From Engraulis encrasicolus (Eukaryota; Chordata; Actinopteri; Clupeiformes; Engraulidae), in the NCBI RefSeq assembly GCF_034702125.1, contig NC_085868.1, positions 46,144,764 through 46,208,763 on the forward strand: a DNA stretch of 64,000 nucleotides, read 5' to 3'. Shown in pieces: positions 22,550-34,509 of the stretch. Numbering within the stretch: position 1 is the first letter of the stretch; each line of letters begins with the position of its first letter. The translations under genes and the position numbers were made by a program. A model generated the notes under the pieces. The model made no database searches. It was not told the DNA's origin and worked only from the letters and a program-made list of their open reading frames with translations.

Positions 22550-24590
22550 GTAGGTAATGTGTGAACTGGCCAGAGGGAGAGCCCTTCACCCTTTGACAGG
22601 TGAGCTCGTTGAAAGGTTAGATCTCCCCCAGAAGCAGCAGCTGACTTCCTTTCCAGTTGTTTTTTTCCCTCTCTGCTCCTCCAAGCAGGTAAACATTTGA
22701 AGGTTGCCATATGATGATTCTGACCCTTTTGTTTTAAAGCAGTTCCCAGGCTGGCTTATCACTGGGATTCAACGCTGTCTGTCAGGACGTATTTGTGCCT
22801 AATGAAGAGGGATGAAATTGGAACAGTTTAGTAAACTGCACACACAGAGGTTGGAGGCAATCACAGGACGTTCTCTTTCTGAATTGCTTGTTTTGTGTAC
22901 ACACCATGCTAGAGTTTTAAAAAATCAGCATGGTTCAGGTATCCCACCATCATCACGAAATGATTGCCTCACGTAAGACATTGCCAACAACCAGCAGATG
23001 TCATTTGACTGTTTCCCAGGAAATAGCTTTTGATTTGAATAGATTTTATGAATAATGCCAGGTCTTATTACAGCAGTCAAGATAGACAAGACAAACAAAA
23101 CAGGGCACTACACTGCAGTGCATGGGCAATCTCTGTGGCTTTTGTGCTTCTTATTTCATATATAAGAAAAAGGAAAAACAGAAAATAATAATGTCTGTCA
23201 TTCAGACCTACACTGTATGTTTCCTCTGCAACACACTTCTACTCATCCGCATACAGGTGATTTCTCCTGATTAATCAAGAATTCCTGGGTTTTTTTCAGC
23301 CTGAAACATCCACATTACCTCTGCCACCGTAGAAAACTCTGATTGCATTGTTGTGGTAACTCACAAAGTCTGCTTTTTGTATCAGAGTAAACTTGAATCC
23401 ACTTGGATCTGTGTTGCCAGTTTTTTTTTAACCAGCTGATCCTAATTGTCACATCCCTTCAGCCAGGTTAATGAGCTAATTATGCACGCTAATTATTCTG
23501 AGCACTTCGACTTTGGTGAATTGATATCTTCAGTCCGAGTTCAGTTCCCCCTCCACCTCGCTCTTTTTCTGAGAGGACTTGGGAGTGAAGATATCAATGT
23601 GCCGAAGTCAAAGTGCTCGGAATGTGTAGGACGCCATTTTTAGATGCGTCCTAGTATCTCTATAAGAGGGTATGTCGGTCCATCGGTCTGTCCATCTGTC
23701 CATCTGAAACACATTCTTTAAATCGGCCAAAACACGATCTTAGCCGCAATTTTTCATGCTATTTTCTTCATATTTGTGCTTTTGTACGCATCTGTGTCCG
23801 CCTGTCGGACTTGTTCTTATCTACATAGGAAATTGCCATGTTTCATTTTGTGCATCTATGGATCGGTTAACTAGTCATGCAAGGGTGTTTAAATAGGGAA
23901 TATGTGGAACAATTTGGTGACTTCTAACTGGCACCCTATGCTCCCCAAGGCAAAGCTGAGCCAAGCTAATGCTAACGAGTTTGTGCCGCATGCGTTGCTG
24001 ACTGGGGCGGCTTCCGAAGACGAGGCAGGTCGGGAGGAACTCATCTCAGGTAAGAGATTAACACACTTTATTATTGAAACACGGTCGGCTGTTCCTTCAA
24101 ACTAATGCCAAAGTAGTGAACCACTTCAAAGTTTTATTTTTTCAACGGTGCAAAGAAAGACCTGTCCAGATGAATGATGAATCATTTGCACTTTATGAAA
24201 ATCACACTGGCTGATCACACTCCAGTGATTAAACTCTAAGTCAGGCTGAGCTTTTGAAGATGCCTCTTTCGGGATGCAGTGGAAGAATATCCACCAGAGA
24301 CAACTCTTGACAGGGTGCTACTTTGTTTACAAGCTCAAATGAAACGTGTGCTGCCTGCCTCAGCCTCCCCACGCAAAAAGAGAGAAAACAACTTTTGATT
24401 ACACCTGGAAATAAATATATAAACAAAACGTGTGAATTGAAAGGCTGACAATATTGCCGGGATGATGAATGGGCTGCGTGAGACAAGGGGAACCGCAAGA
24501 TTGATCAGCCAGTCGGGGCTGGGCTGGGCTGGGCTGCATGGGATGGGCTGAGAGGTGTGGTTTAGCAGTACCAGCTGCAGGGAAGCTGAC
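22550..24590. other. Mostly unique sequence, no gene seen
   Basis: Apart from the foldback at 23499-23620 and a short run of TCCATC/GTC words at about 23675-23705, no repeat copy or coding frame was recognised. A brief (GGGCT)n run is at about 24514-24535. Confidence 0.5.
23499..23620. repeat. Imperfect foldback repeat
   Basis: The left arm (TGAGCACTTCGACTTTGG through GATATCTTCA) pairs with the right arm (TGAAGATATCAATG through AAGTCAAAGTGCTCGG) over about 35 bp with a few mismatches, around a CT-rich loop. It is probably a small MITE; termini and target-site duplication are unresolved. Confidence 0.5.
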
Positions 24591-24595
24591 AGGGG

Positions 24596-24735
24596 GAACA
24601 AAGGGGTCAATTGTCCTGGAGACAGGGAGAAAGGGGGCCCAGAATTGGGTCATATAATGACATAATATATATTTGGAGGGGGGCCCTTTTAGTTGTTTTT
24701 TTCCCGGGCCTGGATAAATGCTGTCAGTGGACCTG
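24596..24735 (+). repeat. GGGGCCC-rich dispersed repeat, copy 1 of pair with 30092-30226
   Basis: Blocks AAGGGGTCA, CAGGGAGA, GGGGGCCCAGAATT and TGCTGTCAG occur in the same order as on the reverse strand of 30092-30226. This is a decayed short DNA element; the ends are not fixed. Confidence 0.45.
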
Positions 24736-24739
24736 ACCA

Positions 24740-26715
24740 GCGGAATGCTGTCTATTGCGCCCTGAGTTCTGTTCTTCAGTCTGAGTGTACTTTTCTTTTT
24801 TATATATATTTTAATTTCTTCACTTTTCTTATCTCCTCTGCTCTTTTCTCGCCCTCTGTTTTGGCCATTACTGTACATGATGAACGTTCAACATTCAAAG
24901 CAGACAAAAATGCAAAATTCTTCAAGAACAAACAAACTTTAGATAAAAACTTCACATTTGAATGACAAAGTTGTTTGCTTCTTTGGCATGGTCATGGCAG
25001 ACTATCACATTGTGTTTCTGTATCTATGTTTACTTCTGGATTTATTCATTCATGTTTATCGCAGTTTTAACCATATAACCCGGCCTGTTACTAAGCACGG
25101 TCTCTGGTAACCGCGCGTGGCAGGTATTTGAACGTTCGAGGGCAATGTAATGTATACACTTCATTCCGATCAGACTAATCGGATCAGATCTACTCCGATC
25201 GGCGACAAAAAACGTTCAAAAAGTAACTTTCAAAAAGGGCATTTTTCATCCAACGGGGCAAAGGGGGATGTGCTTTAACACCACCTCGTCCCTATCTGTG
25301 CACGCCTATGACTAGTGCCAAAGTTGGCAACCAGCCATGCTGTTTCAAAACAATGGTCTTGATCTCTATTGTCAGTGCACTGGCTTCAGTCAATGTGGCA
25401 TTAAAGTATTATATTCCTTCATGAGCCAAACAACTAAAAATCCTTGATGCAGTAGGCCATGCATAATGAAGAGTAGGTGGATAACTCACTGGATCACTTT
25501 GTGGTGTTTGTGATGCATAGCAAGGATAGAAAGACGTCACCCTCAAGTGTCCATTAAAATGTTAAAATGTTGGGTCACTCAGTATAAACCAAGTTTATAA
25601 ACCAAATTTATTTGAGTTTCAAACGCCGTTGTGAACATGAACAGAGGTCACATGTCAAGGGCTAATAATGAATGTACTTGGTTTGAGTTTTTAATGTGGA
25701 CGGGGGGACATTTTTTAACCTGAATTATGTGGTTGGGTATAAATAAAGCCATGAAATAATCAAAGTGTAACAGACATTGCCTCAGATGGGAAATTCACAC
25801 GCCATTACACTTCCAAAGCTTTTGGGGAAACGAGCTAGAAAGGTGATTTAGAACCCAGTACAATGTAATCAGGCCTCCTCCTATTCACATTACAGACGGA
25901 AATCACTCCTCACCAACATAAAAAAATATTATAATAATAATAAAAATAAAATATAATGGCGTTGTTGATAAGCCCCAGTGAAGCGGAAAATAATCCACCA
26001 TTAATGCGCCCAGATGATGGATATCTTGAAAATTTGCTTATATGGTCGAGGATTATCCCAAATGTTAATCATAGCTGATGTGTGTGTCATACCCTCCCCT
26101 GTGTATAGGATTTTTTGGGAGAAAAAAAAGTGTATTTTCTGTTGACTATCATTATCATGAAGTTATTTGATTGATTTTGCATTGTAATTGGTCCCCTGCA
26201 GTTATGTTTCCACACAATGTGCTGCTTACTACTCTAGAAGCATATTTGAATTGTAATAATTGCTGTGAAAATGATCCTCTGAGACTCTCTGTACGTGTAT
26301 AAACAGCAACAGTAGTCAGTACACGTCACGTAGGCTAATTGACAGATGATTCAAACAGCTATTAATGACTCTTACATGGAACAGCCCCTGTCTTCAACTT
26401 GTAGATGGTCACAGCTGGAGATGATCATAGACCTTCGGGAAACATGGTAATGCGAGCAACGTGGATAAAGAAGAACACCAGTTCACATTGTATTGTTGAA
26501 TTTTCTGGGCGATATATACTTTATATTTCTGTCCTCAGGAAATTGGAGGGCTGCGCTGCAGAGCGGATGCCTTAGGCATGAGCCATTGGCCCACAGGAGG
26601 TATCCTTTCATCAGCCTGGGTGATATTTCCTTATCTGACACCAAATGTGTGCCCTGCAGAGTCCAGGAGGAGATGTGCAGCGAGTCACGTCAGCCTGGTG
26701 GACAGACCGTGGTCC
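24740..26715. other. Mostly unique sequence, no gene seen
   Basis: No coding gene was recognised. The exception is 25215-25310, described separately. A 113-codon frame at 26493-26834 runs into the transposon that starts at 26718 and is not credible. Confidence 0.5.
25215..25310 (+). mobile_element. Right end of a hAT related to 37224-37877
   Basis: AAAGGGCATTTTT, CAACGGGGCAAAGGGGG, ACACCACCTCGTCCC and CTATCTGTGCACGCCTATG parallel the right half of the element at 37.2-37.9 kb. The left end was not found. This copy lacks the nested insertion seen there, so it documents the uninterrupted state. Confidence 0.5.
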
Positions 26716-26717
26716 TC

Positions 26718-27140
26718 ATATCGTCGGCTTGCTACCAAAACCGCCTAAGTCCGAATTTGGTCGAAATGAGATTTTTACATAAACTTACTCCCCTACCACA
26801 GCTGCATCACCCTGCCTTTCCGCCAGGGTCATAGATCAATCACAAAAGTCACCAGAGTAAAAAAATCTGTATGCATAAAGTCACACACTGCCTATGAGAA
26901 AATGAATGACCAGGGGCGTAGCTATAGGGAGGACAAGGAGGGCCTTTGCCTGTAGGCCTAGGGCCCTCCTGCAGGTGGCAGGGGTAGGGGCCCTATTATG
27001 ATCTTGGCAGGTGGTATGGGGGCCCTATCTATTCATCCTGGGGCCCTGTGCACAATTGTTCTGCCAATGTGAATGACTTGGGTAACTTGACGTAGCCATT
27101 TTTGATGCAAGAAGCCGTTTATTTACATCTGTTGAGAGGT

Positions 27141-27193
<53 letters not shown>

Positions 27194-28548
27194 AAAGACA
27201 ATGGCCATGTTTTAAAACTTCATCCTTAGACATCTGTCTGAGATAATCTTCTCAAACAATGGTTGTAGCCCTACATTAATTAATAGTTGTAGCCTTGAAA
27301 CGAATTCGGCAATTATTAATCATGTACTTTCTTTGATTTCATCACAGATTTATAGGTGACTGCCATAGACTGCCTTGTGTTCTTATGTAATTTTTCATAA
27401 TGTAGTTTTGAACAGCATTGGTTTGATGTCATTAGTGCAATGCATTTTTGCTTACTCAATAGGATGACCAATTCCAAGGTGTAAACTATCCAGTAGTAGT
27501 TCTATATCATATTCTGAATGCCACGGTCATGGTGTTGAAGTGGGTGGGGCTTAGTTCTATGACCAGGTCACCTCGGTCATGGACAAGGTTGGGAGGGTGG
27601 GGCAGTTCTATGAGCATGGAGAAGAGCAGAAGTTAAGCAAAGATGATAAACAAGGAGGAGACAGCTCGTGAGGAGGTACAAGGACCAAAGAAGTGCCCCA
27701 CCCCTTCATCCTCCTCCATGACTGATGGGACCTCAACATGGAGATTGGGCGTCACTGCATGGTTTACTCTGTGTGGCAATGCAGTTGGGAGCTTCCCTGA
27801 TATGAGCATGACCATTGTGGCAATCACTCTGGCACAATGACAAAAAGAGTTATACTTTGGATGAGAATGCAAATAATGTTTCATTGCAAGCTAATATGAC
27901 TGAAAGTGCTAGAAAGTAAAAGAAATCTGTGAAAATCTGTTGGCAGGGTCGACATGAGTTTTACCAGCATGCTAGATGTACATGTCTTAAGGCAAAAGAA
28001 ACCCCTAAGTGTTTAAGTTAAACAGTTAGACATAATGAACTTAATACATAGCATGCTAGATTGTTACAAGGTCTACAAAAATATTTCAATCATTCACCAT
28101 ATCCAGGATTAAAGTTTGGAATAAAAATAAAAAAGAATAGTATAACTATCAAAATAATGTGCAGTGAATTGTTCTTGTTTTGCTGCTTCAAATAATTTAT
28201 TTAATAATTAAGTTTTCCTTAGGAGCCATTTCATGTTTGACTTGCAGCTTCACTCAAAATAAATAAAGAAAATAAATTAACATCTTGGTACTGTTTGTAG
28301 TGGACCAATTACACAGACATGATGACAGGATGATGCAGATGTGGTAGGGGAGTAAAAAAGGGGAGTTCTGCAAAAATGTCCTTTGACCAAAATTATTAGG
28401 GGGGACTCACAATTGCTCTTTTCCCAGGGTCTCAGATTTCCTAGAACCGCCACTGACGTTTGGCGCCCCCTTTGGTGCATAGTTTTTCCCTGTTTTCCGA
28501 AAACCCCAAAATCGGACTTAGGCGGTTTTGGTAGCAAGCCGACGATAT
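26718..28548 (+). mobile_element. ATATCGTCGG TIR transposon, copy A
   Basis: Perfect 37-bp terminal inverted repeats start ATATCGTCGGCTTGCTACC and end with the exact complement. Similarity continues inside: the left sub-terminal CTTACTCCCCTACCACAGC and its reverse-complement partner at about 28330-28352 (read in plus as ATGTGGTAGGGGAGTAA). The right arm carries about 160 extra bp including CCTAGAACCGCCACTG. Inner ends CAGGGGCGTAGCTATAGG (26911) and CCTAGAACCGCCACTG (to 28455) look hAT-like but lack a target-site duplication. The pre-insertion site includes ATAT, so the duplication is TA, AT or ATAT. No transposase is visible; at 1831 bp it is non-autonomous. It is nearly identical to copy C. 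Confidence 0.8.
27140..27192. repeat. (CT)n inside transposon copy A
   Basis: T6 is followed by about 46 bp of CT. The homologous spot in copy C is (AG)n, and in copy B it is the giant poly-C tract, so this is a mutational hotspot of the element. Confidence 0.95.
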
Positions 28549-28655
28549 GCTGTGTCACAGCTAAAATTGAAGTGAGATTCTTCCCTCCTACTACACATTT
28601 CCCAAACCCCCACCTACCTACCGCCCCAACATTTTATCTTCACTCTTCTCATCTC

Positions 28656-28659
<4 letters not shown>

Positions 28660-28748
<89 letters not shown>
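28660..28748. repeat. (TC)n microsatellite, interrupted by T8
   Basis: Two TC blocks are separated by a T run and GT. It lies just outside the right end of transposon copy A, within a broadly pyrimidine-rich stretch extending to about 29250. Confidence 0.95.
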
Positions 28749-28749
<1 letters not shown>

Positions 28750-28751
<2 letters not shown>

Positions 28752-29418
28752 ATATAAGACATCTCCTATCAATTCATCCTCATGCCTCCACCTTTCCCCC
28801 TTTCTTCGCTCCTATCACTGACAGTGACTACCATGCGTTCTTCTCCTTTCACTTCTACACTCTGCCTGCTATCTCTCTCTCTCCCTTGCTTTTCATATCT
28901 CCATCTCCTGTCTCAGATATAAAGTAATCTTTTTTTCATGTTTCTTCCATGCATTTATCTGCTGATCTTTTGGTGAGGTTCTCTGTGGAACATTTGCCAC
29001 TGGGCAAGCTGTCCATCCCCCCTCCCCCCCTGCCTTCCTCCACCCCCTTCCTCATTCTTCGTCTATTCTTATTTCTTATTCTTTTTTATGTCTTACTCTC
29101 CTTCCTTCCTTCTTTTCAATCATTTTCACTCTCTTATCATCTCTCGCTCCATCCTCTTGCCTCATTTCATCTCCCGGTTACTCCCTCTCTCTACTCCTTT
29201 ATTCCTCTTTCTACTCTCTCTCTCCACTCCTCTGTTCCTCTTTCAGGCAGCTCAGGGATTAGGATGCACTCTTCTTTTACCGGAGGAGGAAAACGGGAAT
29301 GAGAGGCCTGACCTTGGCACCAGTCACCGCTCTAAAGGTTGGTTGGCTTTTAAACCCCCTCTTCCTCGCTTTCTTTCGATCCCAACCCCCCCCCTGAGCT
29401 TTGGCCAGCCATATGCTA
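28750..29418. other. Pyrimidine-rich sequence, no gene seen
   Basis: The plus strand is strongly C/T-biased. Open frames rich in S, L, F and P reflect this bias. No domain was recognised. Confidence 0.5.
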
Positions 29419-29463
29419 TCTGCAGTTTTGGACTGTGAGTGTGGAAATATAGTGAAATGCAGG

Positions 29464-29694
29464 TAGGGCTGGACTAGGGGAGAAAAAGGGGCTTTTGGCT
29501 GAAAGAGGCCTCTCATAATTAGCGGCGCAGGACGGACTCATCGGTGGGCCCCGCACTCTTTTGGAACCCTATTTTCAGAAATGTAAAAAAAATTTTTTTT
29601 GTTTTTTTGTTTTACATTTCTGAAAATAGGGGTCCACGAGGGTGCGGGGCCCACCGGGAAATGCCCACCATGCCAGATGGCTAGTCCAGCCCTG
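29464..29694 (+). mobile_element. hAT-like MITE, GGGCTGGACTGGG family, copy 3, with inner hairpin
   Basis: It begins TAGGGCTGGACTAGGGG and ends TAGTCCAGCCCTG. The middle is a palindrome: CCTATTTTCAGAAATGTAAAA at 29567 onward pairs with TTTTACATTTCTGAAAATAGG ending near 29630 around A/T runs. Unusually, about 36 bp of flank is duplicated on both sides, with CTGCA then TTTGGACTGTGAGTGTG at about 29420 and 29697, much longer than an 8-bp duplication. Confidence 0.7.
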
Positions 29695-29739
29695 TCTGCA
29701 AGTTTGGACTGTGAGTGTGAAAATATACCGTAGCAATTA

Positions 29740-30090
29740 CTCCACTCCACTCCCCCCACACCACCCCACTTTCCTCCCTCCCTCTCCTTCATAGTCCAAT
29801 TCCTTGTATATCTTGCATATCATACTATACAACCATGCTCTATACAGCCCACATGCAGATTAGGAAAAAACACACACACCTTTTTCACATCGTTGGCACA
29901 ATGTGCTTGGCTGTGACTCACTCTGATAAAGCACCCACCCACCACCCCCATCTCGCACTTCCCTCCCCCTCTCCCTTTTCTGTGGGCCAGCATGGCGCTC
30001 TTTTATAATGGGGGTCTTTTCTTAATGGCTCGCATACATCAATGAGGACAGTGGCCGCAGGCCCGGCTCCCCAGTTCAGTTCCCACCAGG
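29740..30090. other. Unique C-rich sequence, no gene seen
   Basis: CCACCC-rich stretches are present, with a non-repetitive patch at about 29985-30070. No coding frame was recognised. Confidence 0.4.
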
Positions 30091-30091
30091 G

Positions 30092-30226
30092 CTGCTGACA
30101 GCTTTGGCTGGGCCCAGAACAAAGTCATCCGAAAGAGCCCCTCACCAAATACATTCAATGTAATGTTGCCCTAATTCTGGGCCCCCTCTCTCCCTGGGCC
30201 TGGGACATGTGACCCCTTGTCGGCTT
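30092..30226 (-). repeat. GGGGCCC-rich dispersed repeat, copy 2 (reverse)
   Basis: On the minus strand the order is AAGGGGTCA, CAGGGAGAGAGGGGGCCC, AGAATTAGGG, GAGGGGCTC, GCTGTCAGCAGCCCTGG, matching 24596-24735. The CAGGGCTGCTGAC end is hAT-like. Confidence 0.45.
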
Positions 30227-30686
30227 CTCTGATTCCCACCAATAGTACAGCTCAGCTCAGGCTGATGGTGTTGGGTCTTTTTTTAAACTGCAGCCATTGA
30301 GGGCCCCCCAACGTGGATGTGGAGTGGTGACTTCTAATTAGTGTTCCGGGGATTTGACCAGGGAACTGTAAAACGCTCACACCAGTTGTTAATGTAACGT
30401 AATGGACTTTGAAGTACTGCAGATATTTTGGCGCTGGCTTGGCTCAGATGGACACAATGCAGCAGCAGGGACTTCACATGGAGCTGAGAAAAGGAAGAGA
30501 AAAGGGAAAAATATGCAGCTATCTTGTCCTGTGGTTTAAAAGCAGGTTTGTTAGTGGACTTGAATGTACATTAAGTCTGTGTGTATGTATTTCCTTCTCA
30601 GCTGCTCTTCTCAAAGCTGACACCAAGCCATAAAACATTATGAGGTGTCATTACAATTACATGGGACGTATACTATGTACACAGTA

Positions 30687-30886
<200 letters not shown>

Positions 30887-31118
30887 TTGACACAATGCTG
30901 CAACTATTTTGTCCTGTGGATTAAAAACACGTTTGTCAGTGGACCTTAATGTACATTAAGCCTGTGTTTTTTTCCTTTTTGGCTGTTCTTTTCCATGCTG
31001 ACACCAGTACCATATTATTAAAGCCATTACACATTAAGAGGTGTGTCATTAAAATTACATAGGTTTGTATATACTTGGTCTACTGATCCTGCAAAAAAAA
31101 TCACAGATATACTTCAGC

Positions 31119-31195
31119 AACACACACACATGCACACACACACACAAACACACACACGCGCGTGCGCACGCACGCACACACACGCACACACACAC
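31119..31195. repeat. (CA)n with CGCG variants
   Basis: CA repeats are interrupted by TG, AA and a GCGCGTGCGCACGCACG block. This is the second microsatellite of the duplicated unit. Confidence 0.95.
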
Positions 31196-31199
31196 CCCC

Positions 31200-31660
31200 A
31201 TTCCCATTATATTTCACTCTATTACTCTCACAAAATAGCTTGCTACCGTACTTCAAGTATAATACAATGGAGGCTCAAAAATGGATCCACCTTCATACTA
31301 TTTAAAAATGAATGATCCAATTACCAGTGAGCTGAAATGTCCAGGGAGCAGGGACCTTTTTTACCTGGAGGACTTACAGTAGTTGGGATACCGTGACACC
31401 TTTATCAGTTTTTTTGGTATTAGGGGGTTAGTTATTCATATCCCAATCATCTGGGGGAGGATAGATGTCCAGCTCAAGGACCACAGTGAATCATTGGCAA
31501 TTACCAATGAGTTCCCTGAAGGCTGATGGATGGGGGTACAGTAACAGTAAGCTCTCATTTCACCTGGCTGCTTCACTGGCTGCTGTCCGTGGTCCTGACC
31601 AATAGAAAGCAGCTTTACTGTGAGTCTGAGTATGGAAGCACACTGTAGCCAACACTTGTC
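31200..31660. other. Unique sequence, no gene seen
   Basis: No repeat copy or coding frame was recognised. Confidence 0.5.
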
Positions 31661-31662
31661 TA

Positions 31663-31902
31663 CACAGTCTCACCCCAAGTAGTCAATATCTCACTACCCT
31701 TTACCAGACTGCTATTTTTGACGTCTGAGATATGCCTTTGGAGTCAAAATGTCAGTGGCAGCATAACGTCATTGAGGTTAGGTTTAGGAATAGGTTTTGG
31801 TTAAAGCCACATAGTCAACATGTGACGTGGAAGGAATACCCAAGACGTCAAAAATTGCAGTCTGGTGAAAGGTAGAAATTGACTACTTGGGGAGAGCCTG
31901 TG
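31663..31902. mobile_element. 240-bp MITE with long imperfect TIRs
   Basis: The left end CACAGTCTCACCCCAAGTAG and the right end (reverse complement CACAGGCTCTCCCCAAGTAG) start a TIR of about 60 bp. The TIR includes TTTACCAGACTGC and TTTTTGACGTCT on the left and their complements on the right. Flanks TTGTCTA and TTGCTA are similar but not identical, so the target-site duplication is uncertain. Non-coding. Confidence 0.7.
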
Positions 31903-31904
31903 TT

Positions 31905-32220
31905 GCTACACACTTGCAACACCACAACACCCTATCTCTACCAATATAACAGCTCAAAGCCAGTTGATTAGCAGGCAGAGCTTCAGACCAATACGAGCAA
32001 AAAGGTTGATTTAGTTTAAAATGTAAAGCTTTTGTCAGACAGACCCTGCAAACCTGGCGTGACCCCTTTCAGGTTCACCAGAAAACCAGACAGAAACTCT
32101 GCATGACTATTAATGTCCAGACTTGCCGCACAGAGAGGCAATTTTTCAGTGCTGATTAAAACAAAAAAATTTATCGCTCCAGTTTTGCCAGAGACAGCCA
32201 AGAGAGAGACTATCTGCTTC
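31905..32220. other. Unique sequence, no gene seen
   Basis: No repeat copy or coding frame was recognised. Confidence 0.5.
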
Positions 32221-32222
32221 AC

Positions 32223-32370
<148 letters not shown>

Positions 32371-32506
32371 CATGTGTGTGCGTATATAGATGTATATGCA
32401 TGCGTGTGCATGAGATACACTTCAATGGCATGCAAAAACAACCCAACATATGCAGGCAGCAAAGCATGCTACCCAGTGGAGGCTCTTTGGGGATAAAGTC
32501 TGTACC

Positions 32507-32726
32507 TGTGTTGCCAGGTACAGCGGTTACCCATCCAATTTGGCTGCTTGGGATAGCCGTCTACGGGTAAAAACAGGAAAAATCGTGCATTTGGGCGTTT
32601 TTTTGTGCTGTTTTATGCCTATAGAAATCAATGCAATTTGTTGATATTGGGCGAAATTTAGATGCTCCAGCCGGTTTTTGAGCACCTTTGGGGCAGGATT
32701 TGATCAGACACATCTGGCAACAATGA
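32507..32726 (-). mobile_element. TGTTGCCAG repeat, copy 1, perfect 8-bp TSD
   Basis: The left end is TGTGTTGCCAGG and the right end CTGGCAACAATGA. TCTGTACC flanks both sides exactly (32499-32506 and 32727-32734), which points to a hAT-type integration. The interior is shared with 38098-38270 in the opposite orientation. It is 220 bp with no coding frame. Confidence 0.65.
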
Positions 32727-32739
32727 TCTGTACCCATTT

Positions 32740-33545
32740 GCAGTTTTTAAGGGTGTTGTCAGGATGGGCCAGGGGAATAGGCAGATGGCAGAGCAAATGT
32801 GGTGGAGGTCCCTGTGGCCGGACACACTAATGAACACCACTGAGGCTTCCCCTCTGAAGGCTTTTATTTTGACGGCACCAGTGCCTGCATGGCTCAGATA
32901 CTGTAGTCTCCTCTACGCTCCTTCCAGGCTATGCCTGGTTATGACACAGTTCTTGTCTGTTCTCTGTTTGTGCCTATGCATCTTTAGTAAGAAAAGCCGC
33001 ACTCCCAGATGGAATTCTTGCCGTTTTAGTCTTACATAAGAAACAGTTGGGTGTTGAGCGCACTTTCTCTAAAAAAAAGACTGTGCCTATGCATCGAAAT
33101 GTTTAATTGGGCACAGGTAGTAACTATGACAATAATTTTCATTAAAGTCTTTTCCTTTTTACTCCTTCTAAATACTCAGACCCCAATGCCCTCTCTCATC
33201 ACCATGGTAATCAAGTGCTGTAGTTCATATTTGTGCATTGGATTGGGCAATGTTTTTGGACGGAGGCATAATAGTGGTTTGGCCATTGATTTCCAGTTCT
33301 TTACAGTATCACGATTGTCTTGCTTTAGCATTATTTATTTGAATTATCGTCAGAGTTTTTTTTAAAAAATCTATTTGAAATGATTGGTTGTGGGATGAAT
33401 GTGTGAACTTTTCCACATTTTTGGTGGCTGATCAGTTGGATGAAGGGAATGTTCAACTGACTCAGTTCTACAGATGAAAAGTCTGCAAACCTCCCCCTCA
33501 GTGATACCCTTTGCCCCTCAATCACTCAGCCATCAAGACACAAGA
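32740..33545. other. Unique sequence, no gene seen
   Basis: Short open frames of about 90-100 codons occur at 32764-33039 and 33051-33365 without recognised domains. No repeat copy was found. Confidence 0.45.
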
Positions 33546-33547
33546 GA

Positions 33548-33671
<124 letters not shown>

Positions 33672-33782
33672 ACCCATCATGCAATGCATCTTTGGTATCC
33701 CTCACCCTTTTTCACCAGCTGTGGTTTTCACTGGATCTGCATACAGTATATACAGTCCTCTTCCCATTCCCTTTACATTTAT

Positions 33783-33824
33783 TTTCTATTTCCATTTCTA
33801 TTTCTATTTCTATTTCTATTTCTT
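33783..33824. repeat. (TATTTC)n hexanucleotide repeat
   Basis: About six TATTTC units occur with one variant. Confidence 0.9.
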
Positions 33825-33891
33825 GTCCATTCCACAACCTTGTCAGTCCAGTCCAACCCCATTCATAAGTGTGTGTCAGTGGGCATCATAC

Positions 33892-33968
33892 TAGCCTGAT
33901 TATCATAGACTTTCAAATCTCGATTCGACATGGAAGGTGTTGCGTTACTGGGAGGGCACTGCCTGGCT
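33892..33968 (+). mobile_element. 77-bp mini-copy of the TAGCCTGATTATCAT element
   Basis: It keeps the left end TAGCCTGATTATCAT followed by GACTTTCAAATCT, and the right end AAGGTGTTGCGTTACTGGG. The roughly 800 bp between them in the 17601-18519 copy is missing. GTGGGCATCATAC, 13 bp, lies on both sides exactly (33879-33891 and 33969-33981), longer than a hAT duplication. Confidence 0.65.
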
Positions 33969-34064
33969 GTGGGCATCATACACCTACAGTGCCAGCCCCC
34001 TTATCCCCTTCACCCCTCCTCCCCATCCTCTTGCCCACAGCAGAAATTCTTACTGGATCTGCAC

Positions 34065-34507
34065 TAGAGATGCACCGGATCCTGATTTTTAGGTCTATTT
34101 GAGATGGAGTGACCATGAGTGGGTGTGTTCTGACTTACTCAAAGAGCCTGGCTCTTTGGTGTAGCGATCAGAGCCCTGGTTTACTACCCCAGAAGGTCTG
34201 GGTTCGAGTCCCAGCTGGGCAACTCTACTCCCTTTCGCTACACTATTTTTAAGACTCATTGGCTTACTGCCACACTGCCTTCAACGGCCGCTTCCAAAGG
34301 GCTTTCACTCCATGCAGCGATTGGGGTTGTGAAAGACTGACTGGAAAGCCTAGGCTACGTAAAAAGTAGAGATGCCCCAGATCCTGATTTTTAGGTAACT
34401 GCCGGATACCGGATCCACTGCTTAAGATCCTGCCGGATCCGGATAGTCTGAAAAACCCTATTATCCTGCCGGATCCGGAACCGGATCTTGGATCCTGTAC
34501 ATCTCTA
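34065..34507 (+). mobile_element. Non-autonomous hAT, TAGAGATGCACC family, copy 2, perfect TSD
   Basis: It begins TAGAGATGCACCGG and ends GTACATCTCTA. ATCTGCAC flanks both sides exactly (34057-34064 and 34508-34515). It shares the composite inner structure of the 2416-2823 copy, including an inner second head (TAGAGATGCCCCAG at about 34367). Part of the left interior is replaced by a segment carrying a tRNA-like sequence. Confidence 0.85.
34146..34221 (+). tRNA. tRNA-like sequence, probably a pseudogene or SINE head
   Basis: This is a 76-nt stretch with acceptor-stem ends GCCTGG and CTGGGC, a possible D arm (TTTG with CAGA), and a perfect T arm CTGGG-TTCGAGT-CCCAG that contains a consensus box B. 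Box A-like TGGTGTAGCGATCAGAG is upstream. The anticodon arm pairs at only 4 bp (CTGG with CCAG) around a 9-nt loop, so no anticodon can be assigned confidently. It lies inside a hAT element, which argues for a pseudogene or captured SINE head. Confidence 0.45.
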
Positions 34508-34509
34508 AT

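Noticed and set aside
26911..28455. A separate hAT nested inside transposon copy A (CAGGGGCGTAGC and CCGCCACTG ends)
   Set aside because: The ends look hAT-like, but no 8-bp duplication flanks them in any of the copies examined, so I kept it as part of the larger element.
34146..34221. Functional tRNA gene
   Set aside because: The anticodon stem does not form five pairs with a seven-base loop, and the sequence lies in a transposable element.
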